A stretch of DNA of 64,000 nt from SNAP01 sp049671745 (GTDB taxonomy: Bacteria > Bacteroidota > Bacteroidia > Bacteroidales > Marinifilaceae), in the NCBI GenBank assembly GCA_049671745.1, contig JBATVL010000078.1, forward strand, positions 1 to 64,000. Direction: 5' to 3'. The notes below the pieces were generated by a model. It ran no database searches and was not told where the DNA came from. It saw only the letters and a list, made by a program, of their open reading frames with translations. Made by a program: the position numbers and the translations under genes. Shown here piece by piece: positions 17,775 to 25,979 of this stretch. Numbering within the stretch: the stretch's first letter is position 1; each line of letters begins with the position of its first letter.

Positions 17775-18671
17775 ATGTCTAAAAATATTTGTATAATTAT
17801 ACTAGCCTTCTGCATATTAAGTTGTGCGGATCAGCCAATTGTGATAAAAGAGATTAGAAAATCTGTAGAATCTCTTGATAAGAAAGAGATAATGCAATGT
17901 TTGTTTAGTGAGTATAATGAAACTGATGAAATATCATATGTCTGCGATAGTGTTTCTATGGCAGGAACAAATGGTACAGTAGATTTTCCTACTCTTTTTA
18001 AATTAAAAGAAAAATGCTTTAATGAAGATTCAACAATTTGTGTTATTATCACAGAGAATTCCACGTATAAGAAACATGATTTATCTGCGTCTATAAACTC
18101 TCTACATAGCAAGGATACTGTAAGCTATAAATATGATTTAGAGAGAATCTCAAAGATTGAAGATGGTGCTAATATAGGTTATCATGAATTTGTGAAAGAT
18201 GGATATGAGTGGGTTCTTAGGAAATCAATGATTTTAGATAATAAATTGGGTAAGAATGGCAGATTACCAGAAAATATAAGACTGATGGAAATTGGTAAGG
18301 ATCGTTTTGGGATAATTACTGAAGATGTATTTTTGGGACGTGGAGAGGTTATAAAGCACTATTCTCTTTATGCACTTATTGATGACAAATTGAAGGAGGT
18401 ATCTACAGAACAGATGTATTATACTAATGAAGGATCTGTTGGTAAACCTGAAAAATTGTTGAACGAGAAAGAGTTAAAGGCTTTATCTGAAAAGGAAAGA
18501 AATAAATATCTACGTTCAACTAATTATCTTCTTATAGAGTCCGAATATGAGGTTGTTAAATCGTCTAAAGAGTATTATGATATAAAAGTTATTACTTGGG
18601 AATTCGATTATATTGGTCTTCTTCGTTCTTATGACAAAGTTTATATTTGTCGTGATGGTGAATATGTATAG
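17775..18671 (+). CDS. Lipoprotein of unknown function
   Basis: The frame extends upstream to an ATG at 17727, but that would add 16 charged residues before the signal. The ATG at 17775 gives a standard lipoprotein start (MSKNICIIILAF ... ILSC) and is chosen, leaving 298 residues. After the Cys comes ADQPIVIKEI. The mature part is acidic/basic mixed with four scattered cysteines and a C-terminal segment YDKVYICRDGEYV. No domain is recognised. It is monocistronic and ends at a convergent hairpin. Confidence 0.75.
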   Translation: MSKNICIIILAFCILSCADQPIVIKEIRKSVESLDKKEIMQCLFSEYNETDEISYVCDSVSMAGTNGTVDFPTLFKLKEKCFNEDSTICVIITENSTYKKHDLSASINSLHSKDTVSYKYDLERISKIEDGANIGYHEFVKDGYEWVLRKSMILDNKLGKNGRLPENIRLMEIGKDRFGIITEDVFLGRGEVIKHYSLYALIDDKLKEVSTEQMYYTNEGSVGKPEKLLNEKELKALSEKERNKYLRSTNYLLIESEYEVVKSSKEYYDIKVITWEFDYIGLLRSYDKVYICRDGEYV

Positions 18672-18673
18672 TA

Positions 18674-18710
18674 ATTTCCTTCCTTCCACTAATGTGGTAA
18701 GAAAGGAAAT
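18674..18710. terminator. Convergent hairpin terminator
   Basis: Arms ATTTCCTT (18674-18681) and AAGGAAAT (18703-18710) with an inner CCAC/GTGG pairing lie between the lipoprotein and the LRR gene, which converge. Confidence 0.6.
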
Positions 18711-18732
18711 ATATATTTGAAATGAAGTTTTC

Positions 18733-19608
18733 TTATTGACTTATAAGTTGTACATTTTCTGCAGCATGTAGTTCTTTTAAAGCCCTACAAGTAGATATAT
18801 TTAATACTTTAATTTTAGTGTTTTCACAATTCATCCACATTAAACCTCTGCAGTTATCTATATTTAGCTTAGATAGATTAGGACAATCAGCTAAGTCTAG
18901 TTCTCTTAAAGAGGAAAAATCTGATAAGTCAAGTTCTGTAATCCTTGTTTTAGCTGAATTAAGATTTTGAAGTGTAATGTTCTTTCCTAGGTTTAGATCA
19001 GTTAAATACATACATTCAGTTACGTCTAAGTCTTCTAGTTTAGTGCAATTAGATATGTCTAAACTCTTTATCTGAGTAGTTCCACAGCATATTTTCCTTA
19101 AATCGTTGCAATTAGATAAATCCAGTTTCTTTATCCTTGTTGCAAAACAGTCTAGCTCTTCTAATTTTGTACAGTTTGAAAGATTTAGTTCTTCTATATA
19201 TGTGTGGTAACAGTCTAGGTCAGTTAATTCTTTACAGCTTGAAATATCAAGTTTGCTTATTTGATTGTGCCAGCAGTTTAGTTTTTCTAACTTCTTGCAA
19301 TTAGAAATATCTAAGTCTTTGATTTTTGTTTTCCAACAATATAACTTAGTTAATTCTTTACAATTACTTAGATCTAGTCTTTCTATAGGTAGAGTACAAA
19401 CTTCTAATTCTCTTAGATTTATACATTCAGAAAGATCTATTTCCTTTATTCCCGTTTCATTACAGTTTAGGTAGATGATTTGTTCAGGATTAGATATTGT
19501 TATTTGGTGCTTTGCTGGTATAAGTATATCTGCCTCTGCTTCTTCTTTATTTATAAGCTTTCCAATCTTTATTGAAAAATCTTTATCTGTTTCGTTCTTT
19601 ATAATCAT
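18733..19608 (-). CDS. Leucine-rich-repeat protein, cytoplasmic
   Basis: 291 residues without a signal peptide. From about residue 48 it is built of roughly eleven 21-residue LRRs with consensus LDLSNCxxLxxLxCxxTxIxx (for example LDISNCKKLEKLNCWHNQ). Each unit has conserved Cys at the turn, as in the LDCSNNQL-type LRRs common in Bacteroidetes. The first 45 residues are a charged cap. Most such LRR proteins are exported; this one lacks any export signal, so it should act in the cytosol, probably as a protein-binding scaffold. The partner is unknown. A TATATTTG promoter-like element ends only 4 bases before the ATG. Confidence 0.85.
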   Translation of the reverse strand: MIIKNETDKDFSIKIGKLINKEEAEADILIPAKHQITISNPEQIIYLNCNETGIKEIDLSECINLRELEVCTLPIERLDLSNCKELTKLYCWKTKIKDLDISNCKKLEKLNCWHNQISKLDISSCKELTDLDCYHTYIEELNLSNCTKLEELDCFATRIKKLDLSNCNDLRKICCGTTQIKSLDISNCTKLEDLDVTECMYLTDLNLGKNITLQNLNSAKTRITELDLSDFSSLRELDLADCPNLSKLNIDNCRGLMWMNCENTKIKVLNISTCRALKELHAAENVQLISQ

Positions 19609-19612
19609 GATG

Positions 19613-19620
19613 CAAATATA
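19613..19620 (-). promoter_or_regulatory. Candidate -7 element immediately before the LRR gene
   Basis: On the minus strand this reads TATATTTG, 4 bases before the ATG. If it is used, transcription would start at or near the start codon (leaderless). No -33 partner was found. Confidence 0.3.
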
Positions 19621-19691
19621 TATAAATATTTTTTCTTGCTATTAATTGTATCTTTTCTTGCCGTTTTTTTTTGTTTTTTTACTGCTTCTGC

Positions 19692-19723
19692 AAAAAAAAA
19701 GGATGCCCCTTAGGACATCCTTT
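19692..19723 (-). terminator. Rho-independent terminator of the 20.8-kb lipoprotein gene
   Basis: Minus-strand stem AAAGGATG/CATCCTTT (19716-19723 with 19698-19705) is followed by a run of T (complement of the A-run at 19692-19700). It lies 32 bases after the stop codon. Confidence 0.85.
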
Positions 19724-19754
19724 ATATATTCATAAAAGCTTTTTTGTAAGCTTA

Positions 19755-20825
19755 TTATGCTTGCATTTTAATATGAATTTTGATTTTACCATTAGAGCCA
19801 GCACCTGCAGTAATAGAAAGAACTTTAATTAATCCTTTTTTACCATAGTTGTCAACGAATTCGATGATATCACCTACGTTTAATTTCTTAACAGAATTAT
19901 TACTTGCAGTGATGTCTTTTAATTGTGTAGCAGTTACATCATTAAAGAAATCAGCTGTTCTTGTAGATAATTTAAACTTAGTTGTATTTAAGTTATTTTC
20001 CTTAATGATATTAGAGAATTCTGAAGCAAAACCACTTTCTGGGTAATTGTTTGTACCATATAGACAAGCTTTACCTGAGTCTCCATAAAAATAACCAAAA
20101 TCCCAAAATGATGACATCTCAATTCCTTCGTTTATTTTGTATGTTTTACCATCAAATAAAGAAACAAAAGTTTCTGATTTACCATTTGCTAATGGAGCAG
20201 AAAGTAATACAGCTTCAAAAGATTTCATTTTAGTAGCATTTGCTTCAGTACCAAACTTTAAAGTAATAGTACCTATTTCAGCTACTCTTCTTACTCCACC
20301 TAAATTACCTTTAAAATCAGGATTTCTAAAGTCTCCTCTATTGTTAGTAGCCCAAAATTTGTACTCTACAGATCCTTCTTCAAGTTGTTCTGGAGTAATG
20401 TTAAATGCAAAATCAAATCCTTTTCTTAATTTAGATTCTAAGTCAATTGATTTATCCCCTTTTAAATCAACTTTTATATCTTTTCCTTCTGCATCTTTTC
20501 CTAATTGTAAAGTGTAAGGATGAGCACCTTCTCCACCTACATTTTCAGTTATGTAAAGACGACGAAATTTGCCTCCTTCTGAAGTAAAAGTAACTCTTAC
20601 TTTAGCAGTAGTTTTTCCATCTACCATGTTTACAGTAGCTTCAGTTTTACTTTCGCTGCTATCTTCAATAATATTTATGATAGCATCATACTTTGTTTTA
20701 ACTTGGTTTCCATGTTCATCAATTGTTGTATCAGTTGCATTAAGAGCATCTGTATTGTTACAGCTGACGAATGTTACTAACATAGCAGTTGCTACGAATA
20801 AATTTCTTAAAATTTTCATAATCAT
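19755..20825 (-). CDS. Lipoprotein of unknown function, probably well expressed
   Basis: 356 residues; starts MIMKILRNLF, so either Met1 or Met3 could initiate (Met3 gives the tighter signal). Lipobox is TFVSC followed by Asn-Asn-Thr-Asp. The mature protein looks all-beta, with an Ig-like first part (residues about 45-175: ATVNMVDGKTTAKVRVTFTSEGGKFRRLYI) and a second half with FGYFYGDSGKACLYGTNNYP. No family is recognised. Codon use is more regular than in neighbouring lipoprotein genes and it has a good terminator, which hints at strong expression. The start region lies in an inverted repeat (20823-20864). Confidence 0.8.
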   Translation of the reverse strand: MIMKILRNLFVATAMLVTFVSCNNTDALNATDTTIDEHGNQVKTKYDAIINIIEDSSESKTEATVNMVDGKTTAKVRVTFTSEGGKFRRLYITENVGGEGAHPYTLQLGKDAEGKDIKVDLKGDKSIDLESKLRKGFDFAFNITPEQLEEGSVEYKFWATNNRGDFRNPDFKGNLGGVRRVAEIGTITLKFGTEANATKMKSFEAVLLSAPLANGKSETFVSLFDGKTYKINEGIEMSSFWDFGYFYGDSGKACLYGTNNYPESGFASEFSNIIKENNLNTTKFKLSTRTADFFNDVTATQLKDITASNNSVKKLNVGDIIEFVDNYGKKGLIKVLSITAGAGSNGKIKIHIKMQA

Positions 20826-20864
20826 TATGTTTTGTGTTTGTACGTTAAGCGTGCAAACATAATG
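20823..20864. repeat. Inverted repeat spanning the lipoprotein start codon
   Basis: Arms GTTTGTACG (20836-20844) and CGTGCAAAC (20850-20858) pair with one wobble, and outer arms CATTATG (20823-20829) and CATAATG (20858-20864) extend the stem. The outer arm includes the Met1 codon of the minus-strand lipoprotein. The same bases also contain TATGTTTG on the minus strand, a -7-like promoter element, so the palindrome could act as DNA (operator/promoter) or as RNA (start-site occlusion). Confidence 0.5.
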
Positions 20865-21220
20865 AATTATTATCGAAAGTCTAGTCTTTTTAACCAGTTA
20901 GCTTTTGTTAAAAGTTGCTAATAAGTCTTTATATGTGTAGTTTACAGAAGATTGAGTTTATCTTGGTTTAGGAATTAATAAGAAGTTTAGAAATTGTTTT
21001 AATCTATATGTATAATAAATATAGAAACTATTATTGATAACATATTATTGCAGTATATAAATTAGTGTTTTGTTAAAATTAATAATATTCTATACAGAAA
21101 TAATTTGCAAATAATGGAATCATTATACACCTTTGGAAGTCTTTGTTTTTAAGCTGTGCGGGGATTAAAAGAGACTAATCTAATTAATCGCACAACTCTT
21201 TATAAAAGTTTACAAACAAA
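20865..21220. other. Non-coding divergent region upstream of map
   Basis: About 355 AT-rich bases without a gene. Near the map start, TGTGCG (21155-21160) pairs with CGCACA (21189-21194), enclosing GATTA/TAATC (21163-21167 / 21176-21180), a possible small 5'-leader hairpin. No classified riboswitch was recognised. Confidence 0.45.
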
Positions 21221-22000
21221 ATGAGTAAAATAATAATTAAAACTCCTGAGCAAATTGATGGAATCAGAAAGAGTTCACAATTGGCAGGAAGTTCACTGAA
21301 ATTTATCAGTGATTACGTAAAAGAAGGTGTAAATACCTTATATCTAGATAAGTTAATAGAAGAATATATACGTGATAATGCTGCAATACCAGCTTGTCTA
21401 AACTATCTTGGTTTTCCAAAATCTTGTTGTATTTCTTTAAATGATGTAATTTGTCATGGAATCCCTAATGAGAAAACTGTGTTAAGAGAAGGTGATATTC
21501 TAAATATAGATGTTACAACTATTCTAGATGGTTATTTTGGTGATACTAGTACAATGTTTACTATTGGAAATATAACACCTCAAGCTTCAAAACTTATTGA
21601 AGATACTGAAGAGGCTATGTATTTAGGTATAGAGCAAGTGATGCCAGGAAATTATTTTGGAAATATTGGTTATGAGATAGGTCGTTTTGCTAAATACAAG
21701 AAGTATTCTGTTGTTCGTGATTTTTGCGGTCATGGCGTTGGTATAAAGTTTCATGAAGAACCTCAGGTAGATCATATATGCAGAAGTAATACAGGAGAGA
21801 TAATGCAGCCTGGTATGATTTTTACTATAGAACCAATGATTAATATTGGTAAATCTCGCGCAGTGATAAGTAAACAAGATGGATGGACAGCAACAACAGC
21901 CGACCATAAATTATCTGCTCAATTTGAACATACTATTTTAGTTACTGATGATGGATATGAAATATTATCTGATGTAGGTGAGTATAATATCTTTAAATAA
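21221..22000 (+). CDS. map: Methionine aminopeptidase type I
   Basis: 259 residues. It removes the initiator Met from nascent proteins. All five metal ligands of the pita-bread fold are present: Asp97, Asp108, His171, Glu204 and Glu235, with substrate-site His79 (CHGIP) and His178. Motifs DVTTILDGYFGDTS, FCGHGVGIKFHEEP and FTIEPMINIG are canonical. It lacks the N-terminal SEC-C zinc motif of some relatives. It is outside the ribosomal-protein/secY context common in other bacteria and is followed by a strong hairpin. Confidence 0.97.
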   Translation: MSKIIIKTPEQIDGIRKSSQLAGSSLKFISDYVKEGVNTLYLDKLIEEYIRDNAAIPACLNYLGFPKSCCISLNDVICHGIPNEKTVLREGDILNIDVTTILDGYFGDTSTMFTIGNITPQASKLIEDTEEAMYLGIEQVMPGNYFGNIGYEIGRFAKYKKYSVVRDFCGHGVGIKFHEEPQVDHICRSNTGEIMQPGMIFTIEPMINIGKSRAVISKQDGWTATTADHKLSAQFEHTILVTDDGYEILSDVGEYNIFK

Positions 22001-22004
22001 AATA

Positions 22005-22046
22005 AACAGTAAGAATGTTGATATAATCCTCATTCTTACTGTTTTC
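22005..22046. terminator. Convergent hairpin terminator (map / thioredoxin-like)
   Basis: A perfect 13-bp stem, AACAGTAAGAATG (22005-22017) with its complement (22031-22043), is followed by T's on both strands. It serves both convergent genes. Confidence 0.85.
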
Positions 22047-22054
22047 TACATTCT

Positions 22055-22525
22055 TTATTGTACAGCTTTAACTGTCCAATTACGAAGGAAAGAATTTACT
22101 TTCTTTTCATTGTAATCATTACCTCCTTCAAGATTTCCTGAATTCTGTATGTGGATTACTTCTCCTTTTGCATTTAATATTACAAAAACAGGATATCCGA
22201 AGCGACCTGGATTACCAAGTGTTTTAAGCAAGGCTTTATTTTCACGAGCACTTACTAAAACCTCAATATAGTTATCTGTAAGTGTTTTATGTACTTTAGC
22301 ATTTTCTTGAGAATATTTATGAAAAAGAATACACCAAGGACACCAATTACCTCCAACTTTAACAAATACATGTTTTCCTTCTTTTTTTGCCTTAGCAACC
22401 GCTTGAGCTACTTCTTTTTTAGCGTCAGCTTTCTCGTTATATATCTTAGTTTGAGCAAAAGATATAGATGTTAAAAACACAAGAAGAAAAGCTAATGCTA
22501 GTGACTTAATCGTTAATGATTTCAT
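22055..22525 (-). CDS. Periplasmic thioredoxin-family protein (paralogue 1)
   Basis: 156 residues with a signal peptide ending SFAQ. Thioredoxin fold with active site GNWCPWC (Cys62, Cys65) and a later cis-Pro segment (GRFGYPVFVIL). It is closely similar along its length to the proteins at 31877-32347 and 32494-32958 (shared NEKADAKK, AVAKAKKEGK and GGNW blocks), so the three are paralogues. It probably carries out thiol-disulfide exchange in the periplasm, in the thioredoxin_7/DUF255-like style; the partner is not known. Confidence 0.88.
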   Translation of the reverse strand: MKSLTIKSLALAFLLVFLTSISFAQTKIYNEKADAKKEVAQAVAKAKKEGKHVFVKVGGNWCPWCILFHKYSQENAKVHKTLTDNYIEVLVSARENKALLKTLGNPGRFGYPVFVILNAKGEVIHIQNSGNLEGGNDYNEKKVNSFLRNWTVKAVQ

Positions 22526-22734
22526 AAGTTAATTTTTAAGATTAGCTGTGAATATAATTATTTATGTATATATATGAACTATTTTTTAAGTTCAAACTAA
22601 TTACTTTAACTTTGTTTCACATTTTCAAAGATAACCTTTGTTTGATGATTTACTAGTTTCAATATGTCTATATCAAAACTTTACATATTTTTATTTATAG
22701 ATGTTTTTGTAAGAAAACAAGACTAATTATATGC

Positions 22735-23484
22735 TTAAAGATTTTTAAAATTAAAAGTATATTTGTACCCTATGTTGAAACTTAAAGTTTGGTTATAATA
22801 TAAGTTAGGATTTGGAATCATATCTTTTCCAGCAGATTCTAAAATATGTCTGCTCCAGTTTGCTTCAAGCATGATACCACCCCAATTAGCTGGTAAATAA
22901 TATATATAACCGCAAGCTAAGAAGAAACCAAATTCATTTTTATTAGGACGTCGATTATTTGTATAAGAGTAGTCTTTTCCTGCAATTTCTATATCTCCAT
23001 GTTCTTCACTATTATCTAATTTATCTTTGAAGAATCCTGTTTGTAGATAAAAATCATTTTTTTTGAAAGGCAGGTATAATGTAATAGGCACAGTGAATCT
23101 ATAATAATTTTGATCCCAATAAATGTCTCCGTCTACATTCTCATATTTGTCTAAAGTTGGATTCCAGCTTGAAGACGCATTTATTTTAGCACCTTTTTCT
23201 ATATAACCATATCCTAAACCAAGCGAAAAGTATTTACAAAATCGATATTCTAGAGATACATTATAGTTTAATCCTGTTTTAAATTTATTACTTGCTGGAT
23301 TATTAGCGTAAAAGTTGTTAATATTCTCTCCATTTAAGAAAGTTTCAGATTGTGCATCATTTCCATACATATTTGCAAATGTTGGTCCTCCTTTTAAAGA
23401 AATACTTAAGCCAGTTTTGTTCTCTTGTGCAAAAAGAATATTTATACAAAGTAGTAATGTGGTAAATAATATTGTTTTTTTCAT
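22735..23484 (-). CDS. Outer-membrane beta-barrel protein (PorT-like family)
   Basis: 249 residues, signal peptide ending LFAQ. The mature part is a small barrel of the OMP_b-brl_2/PorT type: a first strand LSISLKGGPTFANMYG, then alternating amphipathic strands (YNVSLEYRFCKYFSLGLGYGYIEKGA) and a last strand LSFNIGYKYTFNFKNL ending in aromatic residues as required for barrel insertion. The function of family members is mostly unknown. A TATATTTG element lies 33 bases upstream. Confidence 0.85.
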   Translation of the reverse strand: MKKTILFTTLLLCINILFAQENKTGLSISLKGGPTFANMYGNDAQSETFLNGENINNFYANNPASNKFKTGLNYNVSLEYRFCKYFSLGLGYGYIEKGAKINASSSWNPTLDKYENVDGDIYWDQNYYRFTVPITLYLPFKKNDFYLQTGFFKDKLDNSEEHGDIEIAGKDYSYTNNRRPNKNEFGFFLACGYIYYLPANWGGIMLEANWSRHILESAGKDMIPNPNLYYNQTLSFNIGYKYTFNFKNL

Positions 23485-23517
23485 AATGAATAGAGTAGAT
23501 GTTAATTTTTGTTAAAG

Positions 23518-23525
23518 CAAATATA
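23518..23525 (-). promoter_or_regulatory. Candidate -7 element of the PorT-like gene
   Basis: Minus strand reads TATATTTG, an exact TAnnTTTG match, 33 bases before the start codon. The -33 element is not clear. Confidence 0.45.
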
Positions 23526-23702
23526 ATAATTTATCTTAATAAAGAAAGATTATATCCACTAGGAATGATACCGATATTATCAACTTCTGGTAATAATTAA
23601 ATTATTTGATATTACGAAGTGGTATTAATATTCTGCTAACAAGGTGTTAGCATGATGCTTAGTAGGTGGCAAGTTTTTGTTATCTATTAGTTCTAATAAA
23701 CC

Positions 23703-23968
23703 TATATCAAATTAATACCAAATATATATCAAGTAGGTATTAATTACTTATCATATGCTTATCAAGTATATGAGAATTACCTGCAGTATTATAGTTTTCT
23801 AGGAGTTTCCTTGCTTGTTCCTAGGCTTAAATAACCGAGGAAGAACCAAGGAAGAACCTAGAAAGAACCAAGGAAGAACCTATACAGAAGGTATTTGATA
23901 TATACTTGAGTCCTACTTGATAGGTACTTCATATATACTTCATCTATGTTTGATATATCTTTGAATTG
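23703..23968. repeat. 11-bp-periodic intergenic repeat array
   Basis: Within a 581-base non-coding gap (23485-24065) the sequence repeats with a period of exactly 11. Four units of AGGAAGAACC(A/T) occupy 23838-23881. Seven units of the type T(A/G)(C/T)TTGATATA occupy 23892-23968. To the left, 23703-23768 holds units such as TATATCAAGTA, the reverse complement of the right-hand unit, giving the whole element an inverted-repeat symmetry. There are no long unique spacers, so it is not a CRISPR. The same units recur at 45263-45463. Confidence 0.8.
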
Positions 23969-24004
23969 AATTTATTACCTTTATTATTGTAATAAGAATT
24001 AAGC

Positions 24005-24035
24005 AAAAAAAGGAGTAATCTATATAGATTACTCC
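24005..24035 (-). terminator. Rho-independent terminator of proC
   Basis: A 24-base perfect palindrome (24012-24035, GGAGTAATCTAT and its complement) is followed on the minus strand by seven T's (complement of 24005-24011), 31 bases after the proC stop. Confidence 0.88.
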
Positions 24036-24065
24036 CTTAAATATGTATTTAAATAATGTATTTCT

Positions 24066-24863
24066 TTATTCGTTCATCTTCTTGTATGAAGAAACTAAAC
24101 CTTTAATAATAGAAGAAGAGAAGCCGTTATGCTCCATCTCATTAAGTCCTTCAATAGTAATTCCTTTTGGAGTAGTTACCTTATCTATCTCACTTTCAGG
24201 GTGAAGATCTTTGTCAGCTATCATAGAGGCAGCACCTTTAACTGTTTGAGCTACAATTTGTTTAGCCACATCAGCTCCAAAACCAATTTGAACACCACCT
24301 TGAATAGCAGCTCTAATATATCTGAATGCAAATGCAATTCCACAAGAAGCAAGAGCAGTAGCTGCTGGCATTAGTTCTTCTGGTAAAACAGTACAAGACC
24401 CACATTCGTTAAAAATGTCTAGAAGAGTTGTTTCTTCTTTCTGCCATTTTGTATTTTGTGCAATACAAGTCATTGATTCACTTATAGACATTGCAGTAGA
24501 TGGCATTACCATAAAAATAGGGAAGTTTAAACCAATTACATCTTCAATATCTTCGGTTGATATAGTTGCAGCAACAGATGCTACTATTGTTTTACCTTCA
24601 ACAAGAATATCTTTTATTTCTTTTAGAATATCCTCTATCTGCCAAGGTTTAACAGCAAGAAACACTATATCTGCATCTTTTGTCGCTTCTTTATTGTCGG
24701 AGCTAATACTTATTCCTTCTTCTTTAAGATGTTCAATTAGAGATGTACGTCTACGAGTCATACAAATCTCAGTCCCTGCCATTGACGGAGCTTTAGATAA
24801 GCCCAATGCTATACTTTTTCCGATGTTTCCACCGCCGATTATTGCTATTTTCTTTATATCCAT
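24066..24863 (-). CDS. proC: Pyrroline-5-carboxylate reductase
   Basis: 265 residues. It reduces 1-pyrroline-5-carboxylate to L-proline with NAD(P)H. The Rossmann nucleotide motif is at the N-terminus (IAIIGGGNIGKSIALGLSK), followed by VFLAVKPWQ, the VMPSTA motif and a C-terminal dimerisation domain with LPEELMPAATALASCG and VTTPKGITIEGLNEMEHNG, all typical of ProC. Besides de novo proline synthesis it would complete hydroxyproline reduction started by the HypD-type enzyme in the same window. It lies 57 bases after the B12 uptake operon on the same strand; whether it is read through from there is unclear. Confidence 0.96.
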   Translation of the reverse strand: MDIKKIAIIGGGNIGKSIALGLSKAPSMAGTEICMTRRRTSLIEHLKEEGISISSDNKEATKDADIVFLAVKPWQIEDILKEIKDILVEGKTIVASVAATISTEDIEDVIGLNFPIFMVMPSTAMSISESMTCIAQNTKWQKEETTLLDIFNECGSCTVLPEELMPAATALASCGIAFAFRYIRAAIQGGVQIGFGADVAKQIVAQTVKGAASMIADKDLHPESEIDKVTTPKGITIEGLNEMEHNGFSSSIIKGLVSSYKKMNE

Positions 24864-24920
24864 ATCTTAAAATTTTGCTAACAAAAGTATGATTTAATAT
24901 TACTAATCAGCAATTATGGA

Positions 24921-25979
24921 TTATTTTTTAAAACAGAATGCCCCAGGTATTATGCCTACCTTGAAATTATCTATCTCTTTCCCATCTTTAGAGTAGCGGT
25001 AAACTATACCTCTTTGCACATAATCTATGGCATCAGCTAGATAAACTTCTCCGTTTTGTGGATTTACGCTTAATCCGTAGAATTTGGTACCTTTACTCTT
25101 TATAAATGGTTCTTTAGGTAATATTTCTGCTTTTACATCCATGACCCATACATCATTATTTATAAAGAATATCTTGTCTTTCGCTCCGTTCAAACATGCT
25201 TCTGATGGCCAGTCTCCTAGTTTAAATCTAAATGTATGCTCTACTTTTTGAGTTTCAGCATCTATACAAACAAGGGCAGGGGCTTGGTATCCATAAGGAC
25301 TTCCTTTATATCCACCATCAGTAATAGTCCATATTTTATTGTATTTATCCATGCATAAAGAAGATGGTTGTATAGGAACCTCTATTTCTTTTACAAGCTT
25401 ATCGGTATTTGTATCTATCACTAAAATCTTATTATCGTAAGACCAACAATTAGTGAAAAGAAAATTCTTGTATTGCACTATTTGTTCTGTTGGATGCTGT
25501 TTGGCTACACCATTACTTAGGTTAATTCTCTTTACAACTGAAAATGTGGAAGGATTGATAACTGTAATTGCTTTTGCATACAGATCTGTTACATAAGCTT
25601 TTGTATCGCTCATGAAATGTATATATCTAGGCGATGTGAGTCCTTTTATGAGTCCTTTAATTTTAAAAGTATTCTTATCTATAACAAAAATCACACTTGA
25701 GTTATTTACAACAATATAAGCTAAATCTCCACGAATTATAATAGATTGAGCAACATCCCCAAGAGGTTTACCATTAGCGTGATAGAACACATCATTCATT
25801 ATCTCTTTATTCTTTATATTGTAATAAGATAGTGATGCATTCCCATACATGAAATTACCTTCGTTAGTAATAAATAGACCGTTAATATCTGTACTATACT
25901 CTTTCTTGTTTTCTTGTATTTGTTCCATACAAGAGACTATAAACACGCATAAGAAGATAAAAATATATGACTTTTTCAT
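24921..25979 (-). CDS. BtuG-like beta-propeller surface lipoprotein (DUF5074/YncE type)
   Basis: 352 residues. Lipobox FIVSC followed by Met-Glu-Gln. The mature part is a seven-blade-type propeller of YncE/DUF5074 character: GLFITNEGNFMYGNASLSYYN at the N-terminus, then repeats such as VIDKNTFKIKGLIKGLTSPRYIHF, VINPSTFSVVKRINL, VIDTNTDKLVKEIEV and VCIDAETQKVEHTF. In Bacteroides, BtuG proteins of this fold cap the BtuB receptor at the cell surface and capture vitamin B12. Here the start overlaps the stop of the BtuB-like gene by 4 bases (translational coupling), and the whole operon is under a cobalamin riboswitch, so the same role is likely. Confidence 0.88.
   Translation of the reverse strand: MKKSYIFIFLCVFIVSCMEQIQENKKEYSTDINGLFITNEGNFMYGNASLSYYNIKNKEIMNDVFYHANGKPLGDVAQSIIIRGDLAYIVVNNSSVIFVIDKNTFKIKGLIKGLTSPRYIHFMSDTKAYVTDLYAKAITVINPSTFSVVKRINLSNGVAKQHPTEQIVQYKNFLFTNCWSYDNKILVIDTNTDKLVKEIEVPIQPSSLCMDKYNKIWTITDGGYKGSPYGYQAPALVCIDAETQKVEHTFRFKLGDWPSEACLNGAKDKIFFINNDVWVMDVKAEILPKEPFIKSKGTKFYGLSVNPQNGEVYLADAIDYVQRGIVYRYSKDGKEIDNFKVGIIPGAFCFKK

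Noticed and set aside
20137..20517. 126-codon plus-strand frame opposite the lipoprotein at 19755-20825
   Set aside because: Shadow of a well-supported gene with signal peptide and terminator; composition is not protein-like.
23838..23968. Possible CRISPR array
   Set aside because: Units are only 11 bases and directly tandem with no unique spacers; no cas genes in the window.
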